Notes under the pieces: generated by a model
Databases searched by the model: none
What the model was told of the DNA's origin: nothing
Seen by the model: only the letters and a program-made list of their open reading frames with translations
Made by a program: the position numbers and the translations under genes
Shown here: positions 35,407 to 44,945 of the stretch, piece after piece
Layout of the letters: every line of letters begins with the position of its first letter
How positions within the stretch are numbered: position 1 is the stretch's first letter
Assembly: GCF_036108815.1 (NCBI RefSeq)
Contig: NZ_CP107985.1
Coordinates: 496,001-560,000 of the forward strand
Origin: Streptomyces sp. NBC_00353
GTDB lineage: Bacteria > Actinomycetota > Actinomycetes > Streptomycetales > Streptomycetaceae
Length of the DNA: 64,000 bases
Reading direction: 5' to 3'

Positions 35407-36498
35407 TCAGCGGGCGGGCGCGGCGTGGGTGTCGGTGCGCTGCAGGTCGATCAGCAGCCGCTCGAGGTCGGTCATCAGCGCCCCGTAGACATGCCAGGCA
35501 TCCGGGTGGGCCAAGGTGCCTTGCCCGACCAGGTCGGTCATGGTGTCATGCCAGGACTGGGCGCGGTCCAGCGCCCCCGGCAGTCGCTCACGGGCCTCGT
35601 CCTGGTCGGCCGGCTTCGACCCGTGCGGCGCGACGAGCGCCTCCACCGCATCACCGGCCAGCTCCAGCAGCTCGGCGTAGCGCTCCAGGAAGATCGGGCC
35701 AAGGCGGCGGAAGCCCCCGGCGTCCGCGTGGTCGGCGAGTGTCCGGGCGATGCCGCGGATCTGGAATGAGATGCCGTGCAGAGCGTGCCACAGATCGCTG
35801 TGGGAGACCGAGCCGCAGCGGCCGAGGGCACAGCGGGTGTTCCAGCGCACGGACTCCTGGCCCTCCTCGACGTGCTGTTGTGCCTCGCCGACCAGCCGCT
35901 CCAGGTCGCGGGCCTGCTCCAGCCAGGCGTCGGCCCGGTCCACGTGCCGGCGCTCCCACAGGCCGCCGCCCATCTGGCGCAGCAGTGTGCCCATCGATCC
36001 GGCGAGATCACGGATGGCGGTGTCGGACTCGGCAAGGTGGAGCGGCGGCAGGACCAGAGCGTTCACCGTCATGCCGGCTGCTGCGCCCACTACGGTGCCG
36101 AGCGCCGCCAGGATCGCATGGCCGGCCGGGACCGCGGTGGCCGCGGCGAGGGTAAGCACCGCGGTGGAGGCGATTTGCAGGCGGTCGTCGGAGACCCGGC
36201 GGCCGGCGGTGACCAGGGTGATCGCCAGGATGACGGCCACCGTTCCCACGGCCGGGCCGAGCAGCCAGACCACCAAGAGCGCCAGCGCGGTCCCGGCGGT
36301 GCGGGTGGCGGCGCTGTGCAGGGCCTGGTTCGCCGAGCGGTAGACGGTGGAGGTGTTCACCATGAGCAGCGCACCGGCCACGGCCAGGTACTGGCCCTGC
36401 GCGGGCAGCCAGTGGACGGTGGCGCCCCACGCGAGCGACGCGGCGATCAGACTCTTGAGGACGCGCACGACGGCGTGGCCCTCGCCCGGGCGGGACAT
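35407..36498 (-). CDS. FUSC/aromatic acid exporter-like membrane protein
   Basis: A 363-residue protein from ATG 36498, with the alternative GTG 36552 inside an AT-rich promoter-like stretch. The N-terminal half has about six helices: VVRVLKSLIAASLAWGATVH, YLAVAGALLMVNTSTVYRSA, LALLVVWLLGPAVGTVAVIL and ILAALGTVVGAAAGMTVNAL. The C-terminal half is a long helical cytoplasmic domain (DRADAWLEQARDLERLVGEA). This is the layout of FUSC-like/DUF939 aromatic-acid exporter family proteins. The substrate is unknown. The A/T-rich block 36525-36565 is the likely promoter. Confidence 0.75.
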   Translation of the reverse strand: MSRPGEGHAVVRVLKSLIAASLAWGATVHWLPAQGQYLAVAGALLMVNTSTVYRSANQALHSAATRTAGTALALLVVWLLGPAVGTVAVILAITLVTAGRRVSDDRLQIASTAVLTLAAATAVPAGHAILAALGTVVGAAAGMTVNALVLPPLHLAESDTAIRDLAGSMGTLLRQMGGGLWERRHVDRADAWLEQARDLERLVGEAQQHVEEGQESVRWNTRCALGRCGSVSHSDLWHALHGISFQIRGIARTLADHADAGGFRRLGPIFLERYAELLELAGDAVEALVAPHGSKPADQDEARERLPGALDRAQSWHDTMTDLVGQGTLAHPDAWHVYGALMTDLERLLIDLQRTDTHAAPAR

Positions 36499-37292
36499 GC
36501 GGGCCCAGGGGGCTGCCCCGCCGCGCAAATGGAATGCAAAAGTAAAACGCACAAAAGGTAGAGTGCCACAGGCGCACCCGTCCTGTGGGTGGCCTCCACC
36601 ACACGCCCGCGCCAGCCATGACGCGGCGGCGACCCCGCCGTGCCTAACCGGCTCACGGTCTCGGGAGCACGGACGCCGTGAGGTCCTTGCGGCTTGTCTC
36701 CTATCTCACACACGCCACCTGCAAACTTTCCTTGCGAACTCGGCATACTCGCGCGGGCGAGGACGACAGCCCCCCGGCACCGTTCAGTCGCCACTGGCTC
36801 CGTCCGTCCGCGACGGACTCGGCAATGAAGCCGTCGGCGAGCGGTTGCCCCAGGCCCCCTCCGGCGCATCGGTCCGGGCGCCCGTCCACGAGGCCCGGAC
36901 CGATGTGCTGCGTCCCGGGCCTCTCACTCGTCGGGATGGTGGTCAGACGGTGATCTCTGTCTGGCCGGGATGGAGACCTCGGTGGCCGCAGCGGGCGCGG
37001 CGGTCAGGTCGGGGACGGTGTCCGGGTAGCCCTGGGCGAGGAGGTCCAGGGCGGCTTTCTTGTAGGTGCTGGCGGTGGACGGGGACGCTCCGCCGATCGC
37101 CTCCTGGAGCACGTACTCCTGACCAGCGCGAGCACGTCGCCCTCCACCCATGCCAGGCCCACTGACCAGCGACTTTCAGGATGGAATCAGCTCAATGCGT
37201 TGCTGTTCGAACTCGGCCTCGCTGGTAATTGCCAGCCCGCTCTGGCCAGCGCCAGGATGATCCGGTGCTGCTGCGACTGACCTGCAGACGTT
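36499..37292. other. intergenic region with a possible small gene fragment
   Basis: A minus-strand frame at 36924-37151 (GQEYVLQEAIGGASPSTAST, YKKAALDLLAQGYPD) looks coding but has no clear start and no recognised family. An AT-rich promoter-like block lies at 36525-36565. Nothing else was seen in these 794 bp. Confidence 0.35.
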
Positions 37293-39281
37293 TCAGCATG
37301 TCTCGCCCGAGCGGGGTCCCGCACACGCGAGGGTCTGTTCGACCAGGCCGCGCAGTTCCTCGTCGTGGAGAATCATCGGGTATCCCCCGTCCGTGGACAG
37401 GCGACGGTCCGACTGGCGAATCGTCAGCAGTGCGGCCCGGATCGCCGGGCTGATCTCGCCCATGCGGATCAGGGCTTGGAGCGCCTCGCGGAAGAATCCG
37501 AAGCCGTCACCGTCTTCGGCGATCGGCAGCACGAACTCTTCCAGGATCTGCATGCTCGGTTCGGCCCGGCCCGTGATCGACCAGAGTTTGATCGCCGCGG
37601 TGAGCCGCGGCCAGTGCGTGCCGTTCCCCATGGCGAACCGGACCCGGTCCGCGTAGGGCGCGGCGTCAAGGCCGAAGTCAGTCGTCGGGGCGCCGATCGA
37701 CCCGTACCCGGGCTCGTCGGCTGCCAGGACCGCGTCGCCGAAGAACCGGAGCGCCGCCGCACGGTCACCACCGATGCGTACGGCAGCCGAGGCGACCGCG
37801 TGGTGGTTACCCGGGTGGTCCAGCACCTCGCAGGCACGCAGGGCCGGCACGGCGGAGGCGGCGGCCGGGCCCATCGCCATCAGCACGCCGACCACGTGCA
37901 TGGAGGTCCAGGTGTCGGCCAGCAGCGGCAGGAGATCCGGCAGGGCCGGCAGCGCCTCCTCGCCCCAGGTTTCCAGCACCTCAAGGAACGCGCGGGTCGC
38001 ACCACCTCGGGCCCCGCCCTGCCGGATCGCCTCCCGCATCGCGGGCAGCAGGACATCCACGTGCGGCCGCAGCGGGATCAGCACGTCCTTGGCGTCCGGC
38101 CGTCTCGGATCACTGGCGGCGTAGCTGCGGCCCTGCTCCTCCTCTTGAGCGCGGAGCTGCGCGATCAGGCCCGGCAGGGCTCGGGGGTCACCGATCCGGG
38201 CCAGTGCCCAACGGGCGATTTCGCCGACCGTTCCGACGAGATACTCGTCGGCCCCTTCGTCGTCGAGCAGTTCGGCGAGCCGGTCGGCGTACGGGGCCGC
38301 CACCGGGCCCAGCACCGCAAGGACGTTCGCAGCCCGCAGCCGCACGGCGCCGTCCGGATCGGCCAGCAGCCCGCCCGCCAGCGGCAGCAAGGCGGCTTCC
38401 ACGGAACGCCGCTCGGTGAGGAGCCGCCACGCCACGTCCAGTGCCTCCCGACACAGCGCGGCGTCCCCGGTGCAGTGCGCGTCCTCGGCCAGCCGGACAG
38501 CGAAGGAGAGTTCAGCATCGGGGTCGTACGCGAGCTCCCTGGCCGTCGACCGGACCAAATCCTCGCGGGTCCAGGGACCGTCTATACCCGGGGTGTACCA
38601 CACCTCCTCGAACCGTGGCCGCAACGTGAGGTCGGAGAACACCTCGATCAGCCGGCCGATCTGCCGGACCGGCAGCCCCCGGTCGAGCCCTGCCGAGGCG
38701 TGCACGGCTGCGACCCACAACACCGGATCGTCCCCGCCCAGCACATCCGCCAGCACCGCCAGCGCGTCGTCGGCAGCGCCGCCGGTCATGCCGACCCCGG
38801 CCTCCCCGGCCACGGCCTCACCGAGGGCGAGCAGCAGCGGGATTCGCACCGTCGGGTCCGTCTCCACCCGCCAGCGCTCCAGCAGCCGTTCGATCCCGGC
38901 TGCCAGAGGTATCGCCGCCCGCCGCACCGCTGCCTCCGGATCCGCAAGCAGGGCCCATGCTCCCGTCCAGTCCTCATCTGCCAGGGTCGGTGCCTGCATG
39001 GCCACCAGCAGCTCGACGAGTTCGACCCGCGCGCCCATGGTCGGGTCGGCGGCGAGCGCTACGACGAACGGCAGGGCGGCCACTGCTGCGGACGGCGTCA
39101 CATGCCCCTCCCTCGTGACCAGGGAGTAGAGCGGGTAGCAGTCCTCCTCCGTCGCTTCCGCCCCCGTCAAGACGAGCCGCCGGAGCGTCAGCGGTACGAC
39201 CTCGACCTGATCGTGCGGAGACGCCGTCTCAAGCTCGTCCCACTCCACGGAGTCCAGCGCATCCAACAACATTCCCGTCAC
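37293..39281 (-). CDS. HEAT-repeat protein, 662 aa
   Basis: Nearly the whole protein is alpha-helical repeats with HEAT signatures: DPEAAVRRAAIPLAAGIERL, DPDGAVRLRAANVLAVLGPV, ARWALARIGDPRALPGLIAQ and AMGPAAASAVPALRACEVLD. No catalytic domain, signal or membrane segment is seen. GTG 39281 and ATG 39272 are both possible starts. Such proteins act as soluble scaffolds for protein or nucleic-acid binding. It stands alone between a FUSC-type gene and the IS701 cluster. Function unknown. Confidence 0.82.
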   Translation of the reverse strand: MTGMLLDALDSVEWDELETASPHDQVEVVPLTLRRLVLTGAEATEEDCYPLYSLVTREGHVTPSAAVAALPFVVALAADPTMGARVELVELLVAMQAPTLADEDWTGAWALLADPEAAVRRAAIPLAAGIERLLERWRVETDPTVRIPLLLALGEAVAGEAGVGMTGGAADDALAVLADVLGGDDPVLWVAAVHASAGLDRGLPVRQIGRLIEVFSDLTLRPRFEEVWYTPGIDGPWTREDLVRSTARELAYDPDAELSFAVRLAEDAHCTGDAALCREALDVAWRLLTERRSVEAALLPLAGGLLADPDGAVRLRAANVLAVLGPVAAPYADRLAELLDDEGADEYLVGTVGEIARWALARIGDPRALPGLIAQLRAQEEEQGRSYAASDPRRPDAKDVLIPLRPHVDVLLPAMREAIRQGGARGGATRAFLEVLETWGEEALPALPDLLPLLADTWTSMHVVGVLMAMGPAAASAVPALRACEVLDHPGNHHAVASAAVRIGGDRAAALRFFGDAVLAADEPGYGSIGAPTTDFGLDAAPYADRVRFAMGNGTHWPRLTAAIKLWSITGRAEPSMQILEEFVLPIAEDGDGFGFFREALQALIRMGEISPAIRAALLTIRQSDRRLSTDGGYPMILHDEELRGLVEQTLACAGPRSGETC

Positions 39282-39440
39282 CGACTTCCGTTCACCACCA
39301 CGTCGTCCTGCTCGCCACGGCCGTCATCGTCCAGGAAACCCGTCGTCCTGTCGCTCGAATTCGCTGCCGCCTCATGAGACACGGGGGCGGACGAGGAACG
39401 CCGCGGCGAAGGCGCCGCATGGTCGCCGCAGGCCACCTAG

Positions 39441-41011
39441 TACTCCAGCAGCGTTTCGCTATTCCTGCTGGTCAGGTGCCTGGTTTTGAGGGTAGTGGGT
39501 TGGCGTTCCAGCGGGTGCGCGATCGGTGGATCCGTCATCCGAAGGATGGGTTTATGCGAGTGGGCCGCCGACGTTGGGCAGGGTCCGGGCGTGATCGAGG
39601 ACCCTGGAACTGGACTGTGGGCGACGGAACTTGAAGACCTCTTCCTGCGGGTTGGCGGCAGATTCTCTCGCATCGAGCCGCGGCGGCGGATGCGGGACTA
39701 CGTGCGCGGCCTGCTGGGCCCGGTCGGCCGCAAGAACGGCTGGCAACTTGCGGAATTCGCGGGACACGCGACACCGGACGGACTGCAGCGACTGCTCGCC
39801 GCAACCCGGTGGGATCCCGAGCTTCTCCGCGACGACCTGCAGACATACGTCGCGGAAAAGCTCGGCCGGCCCGACGGCGTACTGATCATCGACGACACCG
39901 GATTCCTGAAGAAGGGCAGCACCTCCGCCGGGGTACAACGCCAATACTCCGGCACCGCCGGCCGCACCGAGAACTGCCAAATCGGCGTCTTCGCCGCCTA
40001 CGCCTCGACCAAAGGCCGCGCACTGGTGGACCGGGAGCTGTATCTGCCCAAGTCGTGGACGAACGACCCGGACCGCTGCCGCGCCGCCAAAATCCCCACA
40101 GACCGCGCGTTCGCGACCAAGGGCGAGCTCGCCCGACACCTGGTCCTGCGCGCACTGGCCTCCGACCTGCCCATCGCCTGGGTCACCGCCGACTCCGCCT
40201 ACGGCCAGGAGTGGGGATTCCGCCGGATGCTGGAGGAAGCGGGCGTCGGCTATGTGCTCGCCGTACCGAAATCGCAGCAGGTCAAGTCACTGGCAGGGAG
40301 CTGGCGCATCGACCAGATCGTCGGTGAAGCGCCCGATAATGCGTGGCAGCGACTGTCGGCCGGCGACGGCGCCAAAGGCCCGCGCCTCTACGACTGGGCT
40401 TCGGCTCAGCTGCCAGTCATCGACTTCTTCGACGGCAATCCGCCTGCTCATCGCCGGTGGGTGCTGGCCCGACGCAGCATCAAAAGGCCCGATGAGACCG
40501 CCTACTACCTCGCCTACGCACCGACCGGCACCAGTGTTGCCGAACTGGTCCGCATCGCCGGGTCACGCTGGGCAATCGAGGAGTGCTTCCAGGCCGCGAA
40601 GAACGAGTGCGGCCTGGATGAGTACGAGGTCCGCCGCTATCCGGGCTGGTACCGGCACATCACCCTCGCCATGCTCGCGCACGCCTTCCTCGCAGCGATG
40701 GCCGCCGCGGAAATCGAAAGGGGGGCCGAAGAAACGATCGCCACACCCTCGCGCCCCTCACCGTGGCAGAAATCCGGAGACTCATGGCAACTTGCCGTTC
40801 CCAGCCAACTCTCCAACGAAAGAACCGTGTTCATGCCCTGAGCTGGTCAAGATGGCGACGCCGCCACCAAGCCGTCGCCCGCCATTGCCACTACCAACGC
40901 CGGAACCGGGCGCAACACGGATCCACCGATCCCGCTCCCGATGGAACGCCAACCCACTACCCTCAAAACCAGGCACCTGACCAGCAGGAATAGCGAAACG
41001 CTGCTGGAGTA
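39441..41011. mobile_element. IS701-family insertion sequence with about 95-bp inverted repeats
   Basis: The inverted repeats 39441-39510 and 40942-41011 are perfect over 70 bp. Identity continues with three mismatches to about 39535 and 40917. CTAG, the usual IS701 target duplication, flanks both ends (39437-39440 and 41012-41015). One transposase gene lies inside. Confidence 0.92.
39591..40993 (+). CDS. IS701-family transposase, C-terminus in the -1 frame
   Basis: GTG 39591 begins MIEDPGTGLWATELEDLFLR. The DDE domain shows DGVLIIDDTGFLKKGSTSAG (Asp), PIAWVTADSAYGQEWGFRRM (Asp) and AGSRWAIEECFQAAKNECGL (Glu). The zero frame stops at 40841, but the family's basic C-terminal tail (LTVAEIRRLMATCRS, then WSRWRRRHQAVARHCHYQRR) lies in the -1 frame and runs to 40993. 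A run of six G at about 40719-40724 is a possible slip site. Whether full-length protein is made depends on that frameshift; otherwise the copy is mutated. Confidence 0.8.
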
Positions 41012-41015
41012 CTAG

Positions 41016-41832
41016 TACTCCAGCTGTAGATGGTGATCTTCAGGCTTCAGCGGCTTGCCGCCGGTAGTGGTTGGCCTGGGATCGGGCCTGGCGGCGGCGT
41101 CGCCAGTCGGACCAACCGAGCTGATGTGCGGCATCGTGGACGGGCCGAATGACGAGGGTGATGAACAGGCGCTGGATCTCGTTGCAGGTGAGCGGTATGA
41201 GGCCGTTCGGTGCCGGTTGGCGGGCGTGTTCATCGGCTCGGACGACGGCGAGGAAGGCATGGGCGAACATCGCGAGGGTGACCCAGCGGGACCAGGACGC
41301 GTAGCGGCGGACCTGGTGCTCGCCCAGAGCGGCCAGGCCTTTTCCTGACGGGAAGAACTCCTCCACCCGCCACCTTGATCCAGCGACTCGCACCAGCTTG
41401 GCCAGCGGCAGGCCGCGAAGAACGAATGCGGCCTGGACCAGTGCGAAGTCCGCCGCTACGTCGGCTGGTACCGCCACATCACCCTGGCCATGCTCGCGCA
41501 TGCCTTCCTGGCGGCGATGACAGCCCAGGCACTCGAAAAGGGGGCCGCAGAAACGGTTTGAGCAGCCTCGTTCCCCTCACCCTGGCAGAAATCCGACGGC
41601 TCCTGGACCTTGCCCATCCCCTCACAGCCCGGCACCAGCCCACACACACGCCGGCTCCACTGGTCCCACTGGCGACGACGCCACCAGGCCATCGCCCGCC
41701 ACTGTCACTACCAACGCCGCACCAACCCCGAACGGGCAAGTCACGAACCACCGCTACCCTGACGGGATGTCAGCTCGATAGACTTCAAAAGGGCCCCGTG
41801 ACCAGGGAAAATGGGGAAGCACGACTGGAGTA
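41016..41832. mobile_element. chimeric IS701-type remnant made of two opposite-facing C-terminal halves
   Basis: The left half (41016 to about 41400) is the 3' end of an IS701 gene on the minus strand (VRVAGSRWRVEEFFPSGKGL, NGLIPLTCNEIQRLFITLVI, ending at 41040). The right half (about 41410-41832) is the 3' end of another IS701 on the plus strand (AAKNECGLDQCEVRRYVGWY, HITLAMLAHAFLAAMTAQAL). The outer ends start TACTCCAG and finish CTGGAGTA. CTAG flanks both sides, and the left CTAG is shared with the neighbouring complete element. Confidence 0.75.
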
Positions 41833-41835
41833 CTA

Positions 41836-42147
41836 GGCCGCAGGAGCGGCCGCGGCTTCTACACCTACATTCCAAGGGGATCAGGGCAGCCCCGCCGAGG
41901 GCATCCGGGCCGAGATCAGTCCGCCGGCCGGGCAGGCGGCACCTGTCGAAGAACCGACTCCCCGAGCTCAAATCTTCCTCGAACAAATCCCCGACCCCAC
42001 TGGCAGGGTGAACGCCATACCGACCCTCCTGCTGTCAGCACACGGCAGCAGGCCCGCCTGCGGCGGGACAACGCACCCGCGACCCCTTTAGTCCTCCGGC
42101 CCCCCTGAAAGTGATTCACAGCCAGTAACCGATGCGAGGGCACCCGC
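41836..42147. other. 312-bp stretch without a gene
   Basis: A short hairpin (GGCCGC, 4 bp, GCGGCC) lies at 41836-41851 next to the IS end. Otherwise nothing was recognised. Confidence 0.35.
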
Positions 42148-42372
42148 TTAGGCAAGCTGCCGGATCGCACCACCCACGTGGATGGCACGAAGATCCCTGT
42201 CCGGTCGGGTGGACATGTCCGCACCCGCATAAGGCGCCATGACGATGCAGTAGTCCTTGCTCCGGGTACATCGGTGAGTCTCAACGGAACTGGCCTTGCT
42301 GTTGGCCTCCGCGAACGTCGGGGCCGACACGAGTAGTACGACACCGACTGTCATACACATGATTCTTCGCAT
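42148..42372 (-). CDS. small secreted protein, 74 aa
   Basis: ATG 42372 starts MRRIMCMTVGVVLLVSAPTF, a signal peptide with probable cleavage after PTFA. A mature peptide of about 50 residues has two cysteines (THRCTRSKDYCIVMAPYAGA). No ribosome binding site of note and no family was recognised. It lies between the IS701 cluster and the conjugation module. Confidence 0.5.
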   Translation of the reverse strand: MRRIMCMTVGVVLLVSAPTFAEANSKASSVETHRCTRSKDYCIVMAPYAGADMSTRPDRDLRAIHVGGAIRQLA

Positions 42373-42603
42373 GCCCGGGTCAACGGCTCTCGCGTCGCAG
42401 AAGTGCGGACGGCACATGGGACATCACCCACACGAGGCGGTTGTGGGGCCGCGTCTCATTGGGCTGCTGAATGTGAAGGACGGCACTATTTGATTTCGTA
42501 AGCCTGTGCATCCGTGCCCACCATGCCTGTTCTGACCGGCAGAACGCCGCGCTGCGACGAGCGATCCCGCCGATCTGCAGGGGACGAATCTGCCAGGCAG
42601 GAG

Positions 42604-44163
42604 CTACAGACGGAATCCTCCCCGCCGTGCAGATGGCTGCGTGCGCAGCACTGGGCTCCCCGCTCGTACGGCGGGAGGCGGCGCTTGCGCCTCACCCCAT
42701 TGCTGCTGTGCCGCGACGTTGCGGTGCGCGGCGGCATCAAGGAGAGCTCGCGGGACGGTGGCTCCGACCTGGCGTGCCGTCTCCAGCAGTGCTACCGCAG
42801 CAGTCTGCTCGGCGGGCATCACGGTCCGGTACGTGCCGGTCAGCGATTCCAATTGTCGGTGGTGAACGGGGTAGAAGCGCCGCTGTCCTGGATGGTCGGG
42901 ACCTGGTCGATGCTCGACGGAATCCGTGACCAGCCCGCTCCGCGCCCGCTCCACCGCCAGCGGCGCAGCTGCGGCCAGCTGCCACCCGGTGGCAGGCAGC
43001 CGGTACAGCAATGCCGCCAGAGCGCCCACGCCCCGCACGTCGTCCAGGATGTCGCGAACCGGCCGCGCTTCGGGGCGTGCTGCTCCGTCCGGTCGCCACT
43101 GCGCACCGAACAGCAGCTGCCCCACCCGCACAGCCGACGTATGGGCAATCACGGTGGCCGGGTGGGGAACGACCTGCGGCAGGCGGACCACCTGGCCACG
43201 GCGGACGATGTCATAGCTAGGCGGCGGCAGTTTGGGATGGGCCCGTGGGTCGGCCAGGTCCACAATCCGATGCCACGCGGCCGCAGACTGCTGCCACGCC
43301 TGTGCGGAACTCCGCAGGGCTCCAGCTGCCTCCCGCTGAACTGCAGCGATCGCCGGGTCTGGGAGCTGCTCGGCGACGCGCAACAGCAACCGGCCCGACA
43401 GCAGGCGTCCCATCGCTGTCCAGCGGGAGAGCTGTTGCAGGTCCGATCCGCTCAGCCGGTGTCCAGATCGGTCGTGCAGGGTGTCGAACGCGGCCCGGGA
43501 CAGCCGGTCGCAGTCCTCAGCCAGGCGCTCAGGGACATCCCGGGTGTCGTCGCTGCCGTGCGCCTGGACCGGCTCGACGGGCAGTGCGAGTGAGAAAGCC
43601 GCGATCCCCCAGTCGGCGTTCCGGGTCACCTCCCGGCCGAATACCGCAGCCTTGGCCAGCGATGACCGGACATCGGCGAAGGCTGCTTCAACACCGGGGT
43701 CCTCGATGTCCCGTCCCAAGGCGAGAGCGATCCGGTCTGCTTCCCACGCGAGTTCGGCGGACCGTCGGGCGAGGTAGTCGCGAGCGGGACGGGTGCTGAA
43801 CGCATAGGCGTAAGCGGTCAACGGGACCCGGTTGGGCCCGTGGTGGCTCTCGATGACGTCACGCACCGCGTTGACGGCTGCGGTCGCGCCCGCGATGCCG
43901 TCCCCCGCCGAGCTGGACGAGTGCACCGCCGGGGGTGGCAGCAGTCGCTGGGCTGTCTGCAATGCATCACGGGCCTGGTCGAGGTGGAACCTGAGGTCGC
44001 TCGCCGGCGAGGCGTCGTCGATGATGCTGAGCCCCCCAGCCAGATCCGCCAGGAACTGGTCTAAGAGGCGGGTTACGGCTGCCCGGTCAGTCGCGACGGG
44101 CTGCTCGGCCGCGGCTCGAAGATGCGCGCCGGCCGTATCGAAGAGCTCTTCCAGAGTGGCCAC
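42604..44163 (-). CDS. unknown helical protein of the conjugation module, 519 aa
   Basis: GTG 44163 overlaps the previous gene's TAG stop by 1 bp. The protein is almost wholly alpha-helical and soluble: LEELFDTAGAHLRAAAEQPV, FHLDQARDALQTAQRLLPPP, RDYLARRSAELAWEADRIAL and GALRSSAQAWQQSAAAWHRI. It ends in a basic, Pro-rich tail. No motif was recognised. It is the last gene of the minus-strand conjugation cluster and has no similarity I can name; a structural or mating-pair role is inferred from position only. Confidence 0.72.
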   Translation of the reverse strand: MATLEELFDTAGAHLRAAAEQPVATDRAAVTRLLDQFLADLAGGLSIIDDASPASDLRFHLDQARDALQTAQRLLPPPAVHSSSSAGDGIAGATAAVNAVRDVIESHHGPNRVPLTAYAYAFSTRPARDYLARRSAELAWEADRIALALGRDIEDPGVEAAFADVRSSLAKAAVFGREVTRNADWGIAAFSLALPVEPVQAHGSDDTRDVPERLAEDCDRLSRAAFDTLHDRSGHRLSGSDLQQLSRWTAMGRLLSGRLLLRVAEQLPDPAIAAVQREAAGALRSSAQAWQQSAAAWHRIVDLADPRAHPKLPPPSYDIVRRGQVVRLPQVVPHPATVIAHTSAVRVGQLLFGAQWRPDGAARPEARPVRDILDDVRGVGALAALLYRLPATGWQLAAAAPLAVERARSGLVTDSVEHRPGPDHPGQRRFYPVHHRQLESLTGTYRTVMPAEQTAAVALLETARQVGATVPRALLDAAAHRNVAAQQQWGEAQAPPPAVRAGSPVLRTQPSARRGGFRL

Positions 44164-44570
44164 TACTGCTCCCTAACCGTCGTGAGAGCCTCCCGCGCGG
44201 CGGATGCGTGTCGGGCCGCCTCGCTCAGGCGGCTCTGCGCGCCCGTGCTGCTGTCCCCCGCCGAGGCCAGGCGAACAAGCGCCCCATGGGTCCGATCGAG
44301 CAGGCCGATGTAGGGAGCAAGGCCGGCCGTTCCGGGCTCGATCTCTGCCAGGTTGAGGGGACCGCCCGTCTCCGGCACGGGCAGCAGATCTCGGGCGGTG
44401 AAGCATTCCTGCGCAACGATGAGCGCCTGTAGTTCGTCGCTCGCCTCGTCCCAAGCGATGGCGTCCGCCAGACGGCCCGCGAGGTCCAGCGCATCCCATG
44501 CGCCGGACAGAACCGTGTATGCGTCCGACTCCGACAGCGCTTCACTCACTCTGTTCAGCTGTGCGGTCAT
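44163..44570 (-). CDS. unknown helical protein of the conjugation module, 135 aa
   Basis: ATG 44570 gives MTAQLNRVSEALSESDAYTV, then a helical protein (LDLAGRLADAIAWDEASDEL, RLSEAARHASAAREALTTVR). The frame stays open upstream to a TTG at 44909 with a good AAGGAG site, which would give a 248-residue form. The upstream part contains promoter-like AT-rich sequence, so the short form is favoured. It is translationally coupled to the 519-residue gene. Confidence 0.6.
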   Translation of the reverse strand: MTAQLNRVSEALSESDAYTVLSGAWDALDLAGRLADAIAWDEASDELQALIVAQECFTARDLLPVPETGGPLNLAEIEPGTAGLAPYIGLLDRTHGALVRLASAGDSSTGAQSRLSEAARHASAAREALTTVREQ

Positions 44571-44945
44571 GGCCCCGATCCCCTCCGTGAAATGTGTGTA
44601 TATGGCAATCGTGACACCGTCCCCACCAAAGCTCCCAGCCTCCTGTGGACAGAGAGGTCTCTGTGGACAACGCCGTATCCGGTTGAAAGGACGCCCGGAT
44701 CTCACTGTCCGTGGTACGCGGTATGAGACTGGTGAGCTCGCATGTTGAGGTGCCTCGTGCAGAGGCTGCGCCAGGCGTCGGGCGCCCTCCGCCTGCAGGA
44801 GCCGAGCCTCCCGCTCCAGAATGTCGGGGTCCGTAGTCAGCGGTAGCAGCGGTGCTTCGAGCTTCACCACCTCCACCACCGTGCCTGCGGGCTCGTCCGG
44901 CGTGCTCAACGCATTCTCCTTCGGTGCTCGATGGCGGCAACGGGC
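44571..44945. other. gap in the conjugation operon with regulatory or replication-like sequence
   Basis: This 375-bp gap interrupts an otherwise tight operon. It contains the DnaA-box-like pair at 44644-44670 and an AT-rich CATATACACAC stretch at about 44591-44606, a possible promoter for the downstream genes. A TTG-initiated extension of the downstream gene may also cover it. Confidence 0.45.
44644..44670 (-). promoter_or_regulatory. paired DnaA-box-like 9-mers
   Basis: On the minus strand TTGTCCACA (44670-44662) is identical to the Streptomyces DnaA box consensus, and CTGTCCACA (44652-44644) differs at one position. They are 18 bp apart in the same orientation, in the gap between conjugation genes. 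They could mark a replication start or a DnaA-controlled promoter. Confidence 0.5.

Noticed and set aside
37365..39377. Plus-strand 670-codon frame opposite the HEAT-repeat gene
   Set aside because: Low-complexity Arg/Gln/Gly composition and no start signal; the HEAT repeats on the other strand explain the open frame.
41836..41851. GGCCGC hairpin as a transcription terminator or attachment site
   Set aside because: Short arms of pure G/C occur often by chance in such sequence and nothing else supports a role.
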